DNA of 64,000 nt from Tenacibaculum sp. M341 (GTDB taxonomy: Bacteria; Bacteroidota; Bacteroidia; Flavobacteriales; Flavobacteriaceae): positions 114,886-178,885 of the forward strand of contig NZ_SJXJ01000011.1 in the NCBI RefSeq assembly GCF_004337695.1, written 5' to 3'. The notes beneath the pieces are model-generated. The model did not search any database. It saw nothing but the letters and a program-made list of their open reading frames with translations, and was not told the origin of the DNA. Numbering within the stretch: the stretch's first letter is position 1; each line of letters opens with the position of its first letter. The position numbers were made by a program, and so were the translations under genes. Below are positions 17,846 to 26,790 of the stretch, one piece after another.

Positions 17846-18338
17846 TATTTTTATTTAATCTTAATAAGAAACACAAAATTACATGCATTGTAAAAATTGA
17901 TTATGACGAAATAAGGAGAAAAAAAGACGTGAATATTTATTCTTAACAGATGTTTACTTTTAAATAAAAAAACGATACCAACAACAACCTTAATAGAATT
18001 TTAAGATAAAATACTCATCGATATCCATAAAAAGATAAATTATAAATACTTTTTTAACATTATTAAAAGATAAAACTCAAAAACAAAATGTTAAACAAAA
18101 AAATAGAATGTTAATTTTTGATTTTTCTATTTAACACTTTTCTGACATTTAAAAATTTCACCTACGTACTAATTCATATGATAAAGTTCGATTTTTGATA
18201 TCAATTTTTAAGCCTTTCTGAAAACATTTTGTTTATCTTAATTAAACATACATTAAACAGGATGTTTTTTTTTATCCTCATTTATTTACAATATTTGCCT
18301 CAATAATTATTAATTAAACCCTTTAAAATCAAATTAAA
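17846..18338. other. 493-base intergenic region between divergent genes
   Basis: This very AT-rich spacer holds the siderophore operon promoter (17874-17929) at its left end. The rest, 17930-18338, shows no coding potential or hairpin of note. It must contain the promoter of the protease gene, but I see no perfect TAnnTTTG box for it; AATATTTG near 18288 is a near match. Confidence 0.6.
17874..17929 (-). promoter_or_regulatory. candidate biosynthesis-operon promoter with double GACG operator
   Basis: On the minus strand 17881-17874 reads TAATTTTG, a perfect TAnnTTTG -7 box. Plus-strand GACG half-sites occur at 17905-17908 and 17926-17929, again 21 bp apart, the outer one as AAAAAAGACG (17920-17929). 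The inner GACG begins 23 bases from the -7 box and overlaps the place of the missing -33 element. That fits activation by a bound regulator. The layout repeats that of 3928-3982. Confidence 0.6.
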
Positions 18339-19613
18339 ATGAAAAATTTAAACAAATTTTTTGTTGGTGCCGTGGTATCGGCTTTAATGATGACTTCTTG
18401 TCAAAACGAAAGTACTTCTAACGATGGACTAGACACAAACGCAGAGATTGTTGCTAGTGAAGGAAACATTATTCCTGGTCAATATATCGTTACTTTCAAA
18501 AACTCTGAAATTGCTCCAACTTCACAAGTGCTTTCTAGATCTGCTTTTACTAGTAGAGAAGCTAAAGCAAAGTCTGTTGACAACATTTCAGAAGTATCTA
18601 TTTCTAAAATGGATGCAGTATTATCTAAAAATGCATTAGATAAATCGAACGTATTACACTATTACACAACAGAAATTGTTGGTATGGCTGTAAAATTGAC
18701 TGAAGCTGAATTTCAACAACTATCTAAAGACCCAAGTATAGACAATATTGAGTTTGATAGAATTGTTGAATTACCAGAAAATCAAATTGAAAAAGTTGTT
18801 GCTGGTGATGCTTCACAAAGAATGGCACAACAAACTCCTTGTGGTATCACAAGAGCTGGAGGTGCAGCTAATGGAACAAATAGAAGCCAATGGATTTGGA
18901 TAGTAGACAGTGGAATTGATTTAGATCACCCAGACTTAAATGTAGTAACTAATACTACTTATGCAAGAAACTTCTTCCCTGGTTTTAGTAACGCAGATGA
19001 CTGTAACGGACATGGTACTCATGTTGCTGGTACTGCTGCAGCAATTAACAATGGAATTGGTGTAGTTGGTGTTTCTGCTGGTGCTAATGTTGTACCTGTA
19101 AGAGTATTTGGTTGTGGAACTTCTAGTGCTACATCTACAATACTTGCTGGTATTAATCATGTTGGTAGATTCGATCAACCTGGTGATGTTGTTAACTTAA
19201 GTTTAGGTGGCTTCTTCGGTTCTAGTTGTTCAACTAGATCATCATATAGAAGTGCTGTTTTAGCTTTAGCTAATGGTGGTTCTTATGTAGCAATTGCTGC
19301 TGGTAATGATGCTGCAAATGCTGCTAACTATGATCCTGGTTGTATCAATGGTAATAGAATTTATACTGTTGCTAATATGACTTGTGACGGAAGATTTGCT
19401 TCTACTTCTAACTATAACATGAATCCTATTGATGTAATTGCTACTGGTACAAACGTATTATCAACTTGGCCAGGTGGTAGATATGCTACTATAAGCGGTA
19501 CTTCTATGGCTTCTCCTCACGTAGCAGGAATTATACATGCTAGAAACGGAGCTCCAAGAACTTCTGGATCTGTTACTTTTAGAGGTGAAAGATATCCTAT
19601 TGCTGTGAGATAA
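18339..19613 (+). CDS. subtilisin-like serine protease (S8, proteinase K type), lipoprotein
   Basis: 424 residues. The signal peptide ends in MMTSC with Cys21 as the lipidation site. Residues about 45-145 form an inhibitor I9 propeptide (PGQYIVTFKNSE through NIEFDRIVEL). The catalytic domain has Asp190 (IVDSGIDLDHPD), His225 (NGHGTHVAGT), the oxyanion Asn323 (AAGND) and Ser389 (SGTSMASPHVAG). Several cysteines suggest disulfides, as in the proteinase K subfamily. It ends only about 35 residues after the catalytic serine and lacks a T9SS sorting domain, unlike the secreted carrageenan enzymes further on. Likely an extracytoplasmic or cell-surface protease; no link to neighbouring pathways is evident. 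Monocistronic, followed by a strong hairpin. Confidence 0.95.
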   Translation: MKNLNKFFVGAVVSALMMTSCQNESTSNDGLDTNAEIVASEGNIIPGQYIVTFKNSEIAPTSQVLSRSAFTSREAKAKSVDNISEVSISKMDAVLSKNALDKSNVLHYYTTEIVGMAVKLTEAEFQQLSKDPSIDNIEFDRIVELPENQIEKVVAGDASQRMAQQTPCGITRAGGAANGTNRSQWIWIVDSGIDLDHPDLNVVTNTTYARNFFPGFSNADDCNGHGTHVAGTAAAINNGIGVVGVSAGANVVPVRVFGCGTSSATSTILAGINHVGRFDQPGDVVNLSLGGFFGSSCSTRSSYRSAVLALANGGSYVAIAAGNDAANAANYDPGCINGNRIYTVANMTCDGRFASTSNYNMNPIDVIATGTNVLSTWPGGRYATISGTSMASPHVAGIIHARNGAPRTSGSVTFRGERYPIAVR

Positions 19614-19651
19614 TTATAATTGTTCTATCTGACATAGTTCACTAATAATAA

Positions 19652-19682
19652 AACCCCATTTGTTTATTTAACAAATGGGGTT
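19652..19682. terminator. bidirectional intrinsic terminator
   Basis: A perfect 13-bp stem (19652-19664 with 19670-19682, AACCCCATTTGTT) with a 5-base loop is followed by a T-run on the plus strand. It is preceded by an A-rich run that becomes T-rich on the minus strand. It separates the convergent protease and galE genes. Confidence 0.9.
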
Positions 19683-19716
19683 GTTTTTTATAGGTATATT
19701 TATTCTATGTTTACTT

Positions 19717-20724
19717 TCACTGCTTCTTCTGCCATTCATAAGCAGATTTCAAAGCCTCATTTAATGTTTTTTGAGCTTTCCAAGCTAACTCTTTATTGGC
19801 GATTGTAGTATCAGCAAATGCAGCAGTAACATCTCCTTCTCGTCTTGCTACAATTTTATAATTTAATTTTAAATCATTTGTTTTTTCAAACGCTTTAATA
19901 ATTTCAATTACTGAGTTTCCTTTCCCTGTACCAACATTGAAATACTCAAAATTTTCTTTGTTCTTTTTTTGTATCAATCTTTGCAATGCAGCAACATGAG
20001 CCTTCGCCAAATCAACCACATGAATATAGTCTCGAATTGGTGTTCCATCAGGTGTATCATAATCATCACCATAAACAGATAATTGTTCTCTAATACCTAA
20101 AGCAGTTTGAGTGATATAAGGCACTAAGTTTTGAGGAACTCCTAATGGTAATTCTCCTATTTTTAAACTATCGTGCGCACCTATCGGATTAAAGTAACGT
20201 AAAGCTATTGCATTTAAACCATTTGCTTTACAGGTATCTCTTATAATCTCTTCACCAACCTGTTTTGTATTTCCGTAAGGAGATTCTGCTGGTTTAATTG
20301 GTGCATTTTCAGTGATAGGTAATTCATCTGCTTGACCATATACTGTACATGAAGAACTGAAAATAAAATGATCTATATTTCTATCTCTCATTTCTTGAAG
20401 AAGATATACCAAAGCACCAATGTTATTCTCGTAATAATCTAAAGGTTTTTGAACGCTTTCTCCTACCGCCTTAAAAGCAGCAAAATGGATAATTCCATCA
20501 ATGCTTACTTTGTTAAAAAAGCTTTTTACCTCTTCTTTAACTCGTAAATCTATTTGGTGATACTCTGGCGTTGTACCAGTTATTCTTCCAATATTGTTTA
20601 ACACTTCTATACTAGAATTTGATAAATCATCAATAATAACAACATCAAATCCTGCATTTTGAAGTTCCACAACTGTATGTGAACCAATGAATCCTAATCC
20701 ACCAGTAATTAAAATTTTCTTCAT
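19717..20724 (-). CDS. galE: UDP-glucose 4-epimerase
   Basis: 335 residues, full length for GalE. Extended SDR features are present: NAD-binding GGLGFIGSH (residues 8-16), the SSSCTVYG strand with the catalytic serine, and the YxxxK pair in SPYGNTKQVGEE. It interconverts UDP-galactose and UDP-glucose, closing the Leloir pathway begun by GalK and GalT at 32-34 kb. It is the last gene of a minus-strand operon and lies 6 bases after the GH42/GH167-like gene. Its presence supports D-galactose as a main product of the locus. Confidence 0.95.
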   Translation of the reverse strand: MKKILITGGLGFIGSHTVVELQNAGFDVVIIDDLSNSSIEVLNNIGRITGTTPEYHQIDLRVKEEVKSFFNKVSIDGIIHFAAFKAVGESVQKPLDYYENNIGALVYLLQEMRDRNIDHFIFSSSCTVYGQADELPITENAPIKPAESPYGNTKQVGEEIIRDTCKANGLNAIALRYFNPIGAHDSLKIGELPLGVPQNLVPYITQTALGIREQLSVYGDDYDTPDGTPIRDYIHVVDLAKAHVAALQRLIQKKNKENFEYFNVGTGKGNSVIEIIKAFEKTNDLKLNYKIVARREGDVTAAFADTTIANKELAWKAQKTLNEALKSAYEWQKKQ

Positions 20725-20730
20725 TCAAAT

Positions 20731-23133
20731 TTATTTTGATGACTTTGTAATATCTAAAAGTAGTACTCCTTTAGACTTCAATTTAAAGTGCTCACCTATT
20801 TCCAATCCGTTCATCATATTTTTCACCAAGATGCTATCTTCTCCCTTTAAACTAACTTTTAAATCTGCAGTGTTTTTTCCCAAATTTACTATTGTCAATA
20901 CATAACCGTCTTCATTTTCTTTCTTAACAACTTTCCATACACAACCTTTCCAATCCGTTCCGTTACTTTCCGTTACATTTACTCTTCTTTCTTCTTTAAT
21001 TTCTGAAATAGCTATGTCTTTAAATTCACTCAAGTTAGCATTATCTGCATAAACTAACTTTCCTTTACTTGCTGATAATTTTACAGCATGTAATTTACCG
21101 TATTCATTTTTAGTCAAACTTTCCTTAGAATCAACAACAACAACTCCACCTTTATCTAAATAACTTTGTAAAGCTTTGAATTCACTTTCGGTAATATATG
21201 GTGTTTTATACACCACTACAACATCCCAATTTTTGTGATCTTGTTTATTAATAATTTTTTCTGTTGCAAACCCAATATTAAAACCTTCAAAATACATTGA
21301 CTCATACAACTTTGATTGCTCTGTCATATGATGCTTTTTATTAATTGCTGAAGTTTCAGAATGAAAAATTCTTAATGGTCGTCTTTGATCTCTTAAAGCT
21401 AAAATTTCTTCAGAAAAACTATTTAAATCGTACATTACTTGAGAAACTTCATTCACTACATGTGGTTGCATATTTGCTGAACCTGCATATGAACCTGCTA
21501 AAGCAGGATCGAAAAAATTCAATTCACCTTCAAGTCTATCTTCTGGAGAACCATCAGCATCTCTTGCCCAAAACCAAGACATACTTGCATCCATTCCGTG
21601 TAAAGTTGCCAACCAAAAACTACTTCTAACATAATCGATATCTGTATCTAATTCTCTAAACCCAGAAGTAGATAAGAAATGTCCTTCTGAATTGATATGC
21701 AACTTATTCGGTGACACTGATTCTTGAAAATCGTAAGAATGTGCTAATTCATTCCAATAAAAAGCATACTTTTTCTCCCATTTTTCAGGTTGTTTGGCTC
21801 TGAAGTTTCTTCCTCCTGTAATTTTTGCATCGTCACCAATCATAGAAGTTAATTCTGTTAATGCTTCATAATCGATTCCATGAGAACGGTGATCGCCAAT
21901 AAACATTTTTGCCATGATTTTAATATGGGTATCAGCATCTGGATTTACACTTCTTAATTCATTCTGCAAAAAAGTAAACCATTCAATACCTCTATCCATA
22001 TTATAACGACACCAATCGTACCACAATGGTGTACCACGTTGAGCTGTATTCATAGGAATATCTATAGTAACTTCATCAAAACTTTTAAAGTTACTTTCCC
22101 AATATTCATTTAACGTTTTTAAATTACCATTGTATTTTTTTTCTAACCAAACTCTGAACTTATTTAACGTATACGATGAAATTGAATTCATCTCTAAATA
22201 CTTTTGTGTCCAATGACCTTTTTCAGAAAACCAATGTGGCTCGTTAGACAAAATGTAACCTAAATCGGTAACTTTTTTCCCTTTAGTTATTTCTCCTGTC
22301 TTTTTGATTACTTTACTCCAAACCTCTCTCAACAAAGGATTATCCACATCAAAACCTGTAAATAACGATCTTCCTTTTTCTATTTCAGGTTCTTTCTTTT
22401 TCATCCAATCAGGAACGCCCATATTCCAAAGCAACAAAAAACCAATGTTAGTATCTGGAACTTCTGTGATGTAACTCAATAAAGTTTCATCAAAAGTTCC
22501 ATCTTCATTTAACATGTATGGATTACTAGGACGATCTTTATTTACATCATATAAATGACTTCCTGTATGATAAATTGCACCTAAATGATCATTGTAAATA
22601 TTTTTATCTGTTAAAGGAGCTCCAACAGTTTTAGAAAAATAATCATGTAAAAAAACAGGTCTTCCATTATTTACTAACTTATTTGTTTCAACAGTAATAT
22701 TATCCCAAGCAACTTTTTGTGCAGGTTTTCTAGTTACTTTTCCGTTTAAAATATTTTCTAAATCCTCAATTCCTTTATCTAAAATTTGAATGACTTTTTT
22801 TCTTTCAAAATCTGGTAAGTCTTTCGCTAAAGTTTCTTTCTCTGCCTCATATTTTTGATAATATCCGAATAGTTTTTCAACTGCATCATAATTTTCTTGA
22901 TCCCAGTTTGCAAACTTTAAAAACTCTTTAGAAAACCATAAAATGGTTTCTTCTCTAGCTACATCTATTGATTTTTCTCTAGCATTATCCGTTAGTTTTT
23001 CTAAAATTTCAATTTTTGTTAAAGCTTCACTTTCTAATTTATTTTTAAGTGTTGTTTTACAACCAAAACATAAAATTGTAAAAGCTACTAAACTTAACGT
23101 CTTTAGTAGTTTTATTTGGTTTGTTAATCTCAT
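20731..23133 (-). CDS. clan GH-A glycoside hydrolase lipoprotein, GH42/GH167-like beta-galactosidase
   Basis: 800 residues. Cys25 in LCFGC marks a lipoprotein. The central TIM barrel carries YILSNEPHW with Glu298 as likely acid/base; Glu483 in HINSEGHF is a candidate nucleophile. The segment FRVWLEKKYNGNLKTLNEYW is strongly reminiscent of GH42 galactosidases. The last 100 residues look like a beta-sandwich (GYVLTIVNLGKN). In carrageenan loci a GH42-related enzyme founded family GH167, an exo-acting enzyme releasing neo-beta-carrabiose. I favour that here; GH50 agarase is the main alternative of similar length. It is co-transcribed with galE and the sugar porter. Confidence 0.75.
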   Translation of the reverse strand: MRLTNQIKLLKTLSLVAFTILCFGCKTTLKNKLESEALTKIEILEKLTDNAREKSIDVAREETILWFSKEFLKFANWDQENYDAVEKLFGYYQKYEAEKETLAKDLPDFERKKVIQILDKGIEDLENILNGKVTRKPAQKVAWDNITVETNKLVNNGRPVFLHDYFSKTVGAPLTDKNIYNDHLGAIYHTGSHLYDVNKDRPSNPYMLNEDGTFDETLLSYITEVPDTNIGFLLLWNMGVPDWMKKKEPEIEKGRSLFTGFDVDNPLLREVWSKVIKKTGEITKGKKVTDLGYILSNEPHWFSEKGHWTQKYLEMNSISSYTLNKFRVWLEKKYNGNLKTLNEYWESNFKSFDEVTIDIPMNTAQRGTPLWYDWCRYNMDRGIEWFTFLQNELRSVNPDADTHIKIMAKMFIGDHRSHGIDYEALTELTSMIGDDAKITGGRNFRAKQPEKWEKKYAFYWNELAHSYDFQESVSPNKLHINSEGHFLSTSGFRELDTDIDYVRSSFWLATLHGMDASMSWFWARDADGSPEDRLEGELNFFDPALAGSYAGSANMQPHVVNEVSQVMYDLNSFSEEILALRDQRRPLRIFHSETSAINKKHHMTEQSKLYESMYFEGFNIGFATEKIINKQDHKNWDVVVVYKTPYITESEFKALQSYLDKGGVVVVDSKESLTKNEYGKLHAVKLSASKGKLVYADNANLSEFKDIAISEIKEERRVNVTESNGTDWKGCVWKVVKKENEDGYVLTIVNLGKNTADLKVSLKGEDSILVKNMMNGLEIGEHFKLKSKGVLLLDITKSSK

Positions 23134-23172
23134 TATAATTTGTGTTTGTTTATTATTTCATCTGAACTAAGC

Positions 23173-24741
23173 TTATTCAGATTTCTTCATCAATTTTTGA
23201 ATTTCTTCAATAGATAAGTTCTTTGTTTCTGGTAAAAATTTATATAATATAAAAAGTCCTATTGAAACAATACTTGCATAAAAAATAAAGATGGTACTTG
23301 CTCCCATGTTTTGTAATTGCCAAGGAAAAAAGAACTGTACAATAGCACTTACTGTACTCGATATTAAAGCAAATAAAGGGATAGCAACTCCTCGTAAAGA
23401 AATAGGAAATATTTCTGATAATAATACCCACATTATTGGTCCTATTGAAAAGTTAAATGCCGCTACAAAACTTAATATTCCTAATAAAATAAGTAACGCA
23501 TTAATATTTGTTGCTTCTTGTAATAATGCTCCTGAATTATCTCTTGCTGATGCTTCTCCTAGTACTTGTTTTATTGCTTCTTTAAACTTTGTATCACTTT
23601 TAAACTCTTTTCCTACTAAAACTGTAAGCTTATCAACATCTGGAATATTTTTCATTTTACTGATCGCTTCATTTGTAATTTTATAAGTAGCTTGATTGAA
23701 TCCAAATGCGCAAATTCCTAAACTTAAAATAATCCATATCAAACCACCAACCACTAACGGCCTTCTACCTATTTTATCTATTAATGAAAGTGATAAAACA
23801 GTTGCTAACAACCCTATAACTCCTAGCCAAATTGCACTAGCAAAAGCTCCATCTGTTCCTAAACCAAGTTGTTCAAACATTGTAGAAGCATAAGTCATAA
23901 TAGCATTGATTCCTGTTGATTGTTGAACAATAGCTAAAGTTAATGCTACAATAAAAACTATTTTCATTGGTGCACTAAATATCTCTTTTAGTTGTGATGT
24001 TGTTGATTTATTGTTATCTGCTTTAGAGACACTTTCTTTCATTTCCTGAATATGGTCTTCTATTTCATTTTCAGGATATACTTTTGCTAAAGAACTTCTA
24101 GCTTCCTCTTCTTTGTTTTTATACATCAACCACGCTGGACTTTTAGGAATAAAAAACAAGAAAATATACCAAAAGAAAGCTGGTAAAATTTCAATTCCTA
24201 ACATCCAACGCCATCCTGTTTCTTTTAAATTGATTGCTGTTACCCAAGCTGCATCTGTTCCCATTTGTTGTAAAATCCAATAATTGATAAAATAGGCTGC
24301 TGAAAACCCTATTCCAATATTAATTTGTAACATTGAAACTAATTTCCCTCTTTGTTCTGGTGGAGCTATTTCTCCAACATACATAGAAGCTAACGTAATA
24401 GAACTAAAAGCTAGTCCTCCTAAAAAACGTGCTAAAAACAATGTAGTAAATGATGTTGCTAATGCAGATCCAATAGCTGAAACTATGTATAATAAAGCAA
24501 TGGTTTTCAATGTTGCTTTTCTTCCGTATTTATTACTAGACCAAGCAGCTAAAGGCAATGCAATTAATACTCCGAGACCTGGACCAAAACCAATAGCGCC
24601 AATTTCCCATTCATTTAAATTAAATTCAGCAGTAATAAATTTAAATCCTCCTGAAATTAATGCTGCATCTAATCCAAAAACAAAGCCACCTAAAGCAACT
24701 ATTGTTGCATATATAAACACGTTTTTCTTATATGATTTCAT
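23173..24741 (-). CDS. MFS sugar porter (sugar:H+ symporter family)
   Basis: 522 residues with 12 predicted helices and the sugar porter signatures: GRKATLKT after helix 2, IPKSPAWL at the end of the first half, QQSTGINAIMTYA in helix 7, DKIGRRPLV after helix 8 and FLPETKN at the end. The Q-Q-x-x-G-I-N motif contacts hexose in XylE/GLUT structures. A roughly 70-residue hydrophilic insertion (about 350-420) lies between helices 9 and 10. Given its place between GH enzymes and galE it probably imports galactose, anhydrogalactose or a small desulfated oligosaccharide from the periplasm. The substrate is inferred. Confidence 0.92.
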   Translation of the reverse strand: MKSYKKNVFIYATIVALGGFVFGLDAALISGGFKFITAEFNLNEWEIGAIGFGPGLGVLIALPLAAWSSNKYGRKATLKTIALLYIVSAIGSALATSFTTLFLARFLGGLAFSSITLASMYVGEIAPPEQRGKLVSMLQINIGIGFSAAYFINYWILQQMGTDAAWVTAINLKETGWRWMLGIEILPAFFWYIFLFFIPKSPAWLMYKNKEEEARSSLAKVYPENEIEDHIQEMKESVSKADNNKSTTSQLKEIFSAPMKIVFIVALTLAIVQQSTGINAIMTYASTMFEQLGLGTDGAFASAIWLGVIGLLATVLSLSLIDKIGRRPLVVGGLIWIILSLGICAFGFNQATYKITNEAISKMKNIPDVDKLTVLVGKEFKSDTKFKEAIKQVLGEASARDNSGALLQEATNINALLILLGILSFVAAFNFSIGPIMWVLLSEIFPISLRGVAIPLFALISSTVSAIVQFFFPWQLQNMGASTIFIFYASIVSIGLFILYKFLPETKNLSIEEIQKLMKKSE

Positions 24742-24744
24742 AAA

Positions 24745-26643
24745 TTATTTTAAGTTAGTTTTAGTTTGTTCTCCTATAAACACATTAGTGTTAAATGTAT
24801 TTATTTCCTTTTTTTGTTCTTCTCCATTAGACCATTTTACTTTAACTATAACTGTTTTTTTACAAGTACCTAAACCAAAATGAATTTGATTATTAAATGA
24901 GAGTGAATAGTTTGCTCCTGTACTTCCTATTCTTTTTTGTTGTATACCTGTGCAAGATTCAATAGAAACCAAAGCTCCTAAAGCAGTAGCTTTGTTTGAT
25001 GAAGAATTTCCTACTGTAATTGTTATGTAATTATTTGTTTTGGCTTTATCTAATTCATTTTTGAATAAATGCCACTTTCCTCTTTCATCGCCAATTACAA
25101 CATCTTGATTACCATCTTTATCGTAATCAATCGTTTCAATAACCAAACCAATACTTCCTAACTCTTTTGTTACTATGTTATGATCTTGATAATTTTCAAA
25201 ACCATCTATTCCTTTATTTAGGTAAAGAATTGTTTTATTGTTGAAAACCAAATTTCCGCGTTTACGAATCATTAAATCTTGAAAACCATTATTATCAAAA
25301 TCTGCAACAGTAGTAGTAACAGTATTTTCTTTTAAATAAACTCCCCTTTCATTAGTAACATCTTTAAATAAGCCTTTTTTGTTTTCTAGTAAAATATCAT
25401 GTAATGCTTTATCATAAGTTTTTTCTTTATAATCTTTTACATTATGAATTACACCTGTACTAGGTGACCATAAATAACCTGCCAACCTCCACTTTGTATT
25501 CCCAACATAACCAAGATATATTCCTTTTTTATGTTTGAAATCCATTTTATCTGGAAAACCTAACGCATTACTATTAGTTAATCTTATGTTTCTACCAGAG
25601 TGTGTTTCTCCTTTAAACTCATAATTATACCCAGTTTCTCCTAAAAACAAAGCTTCATTATATGGCCATTGAGTTTGAAGATTTTCAATCTCAAGTACAT
25701 CTCCTACTTGTATATCTGGTATTTTAAACATTCCTCTTTTTGTATAAAACCCAAATGCTTTTGTTTGTTTATTGTAGAATGTTTCTTCTTTTTTAAAATC
25801 TTCTCCTCTTGAAATATATAGATCTAAATCTCCATCATTATCAAAATCTATCTCAACAATACTTGTTGCTCTTTCTATAAGAAACGGAAGTACTTTTGTA
25901 GATACTTCTTTAAAATTAAAGTTTTCTGTTCCCTGATATACTTTAATTGACGCATTTCCATATAATATGATATCTAAAACATTGTCATTATTAATATCTG
26001 TCAATAACGATTTTTGCCCATCACCTTTAGAAGATGGTAGTTTGTTTTGAAGTAATAATGTTCCTAATCCGTTGTTTTTATAAATATAGTTTTCGCTATC
26101 TCCTTGTTTCTGTTTATCTGGAAATGCAAAATTTAATAAATCTAGACTTCCGTCATTATTTAAATCGGCAAATTTTACTGTTCTACCCCTCATTAATTCT
26201 AAAGGAGGATTAAAATCAGGTTGAGCTATAAACTCTCTATTTATAACTTTAAATAATTTTGAATTCCTTGCATTACTACCTGAACCACCTCCTCTGGACA
26301 TTATAACTTCTATAAAACCATCTCGATCAAAATCACCAGCAGAAATTCCATGTAAATCTCCCATAATTATATCTAATGGTTTTGCAAATTCACCTTTGTT
26401 ATTCCAACAAACTTGAACGCCAAAACCATGATCATTTATCAATAAATCGAGATATCCGTCTTGATCTAAATCTACGACTACAGGAGCGTCCCATTTTCTT
26501 AGATTTTTTTCTTTTCTTGGAAAACCTTTTTTTACTTCTGTAAAATTATTTTGACTTTTAGACTGACAATGACTAATGGAAAACATAAAAATCGTTCCAA
26601 ATAAAAGCGTTTTAGGTATAATCTTATGAGTTGTGATTTTCAT
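24745..26643 (-). CDS. FG-GAP/VCBS repeat protein with C-terminal ASPIC/UnbV domain (CRTAC1-like)
   Basis: 632 residues with an N-terminal export signal. The putative lipobox SISHC is atypical because of His at -1. Repeated D-x-D-x-D-G calcium-type loops (VDLDQDGYLDL, GDFDRDGFIEV, ADLNNDGSLDL, TDINNDNVLDI, IDFDNDGDLDL, ADFDNNGFQDL, IDYDKDGNQDV) indicate an integrin-like beta-propeller. The last 100 residues (NNYITITVGNSS through IHFGLGTCKKTVIVKVKWSNG) match the ASPIC/UnbV domain. The function of such proteins is not established; glycan or protein binding at the surface is likely. It lies 3 bases upstream of the sugar porter gene, so it belongs to the carrageenan operon. Confidence 0.85.
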   Translation of the reverse strand: MKITTHKIIPKTLLFGTIFMFSISHCQSKSQNNFTEVKKGFPRKEKNLRKWDAPVVVDLDQDGYLDLLINDHGFGVQVCWNNKGEFAKPLDIIMGDLHGISAGDFDRDGFIEVIMSRGGGSGSNARNSKLFKVINREFIAQPDFNPPLELMRGRTVKFADLNNDGSLDLLNFAFPDKQKQGDSENYIYKNNGLGTLLLQNKLPSSKGDGQKSLLTDINNDNVLDIILYGNASIKVYQGTENFNFKEVSTKVLPFLIERATSIVEIDFDNDGDLDLYISRGEDFKKEETFYNKQTKAFGFYTKRGMFKIPDIQVGDVLEIENLQTQWPYNEALFLGETGYNYEFKGETHSGRNIRLTNSNALGFPDKMDFKHKKGIYLGYVGNTKWRLAGYLWSPSTGVIHNVKDYKEKTYDKALHDILLENKKGLFKDVTNERGVYLKENTVTTTVADFDNNGFQDLMIRKRGNLVFNNKTILYLNKGIDGFENYQDHNIVTKELGSIGLVIETIDYDKDGNQDVVIGDERGKWHLFKNELDKAKTNNYITITVGNSSSNKATALGALVSIESCTGIQQKRIGSTGANYSLSFNNQIHFGLGTCKKTVIVKVKWSNGEEQKKEINTFNTNVFIGEQTKTNLK

Positions 26644-26699
26644 ATACTACTTTTCTATATTTTCATGTAGTAGAATTACTTTAAGTTTTTTAAAAAATT

Positions 26700-26765
26700 A
26701 TAGCAGTTTTTCTTTATAAATTCTTTGATTAAAAAATTATAAAATCTAAAAAGTAAAACTGCTAT
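26700..26765. repeat. long-loop inverted repeat in operon gap
   Basis: ATAGCAGTTTT (26700-26710) and AAAACTGCTAT (26755-26765) are perfect 11-bp complements with a 44-base AT-rich loop. They lie between the GH127 gene and the FG-GAP gene. They could be an RNA hairpin that tunes read-through, or a protein site. Confidence 0.5.
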
Positions 26766-26790
26766 TTATATGCATGGGAATTATTATGTT

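Noticed and set aside
20731-23133. Reading the 800-residue enzyme as a GH50 agarase
   Set aside because: Length and the N-E-P motif would allow it, but the GH42-like FRVWLEKKYNG-type segment and the carrageenan context fit GH167 better. The call remains open, hence the lowered confidence.
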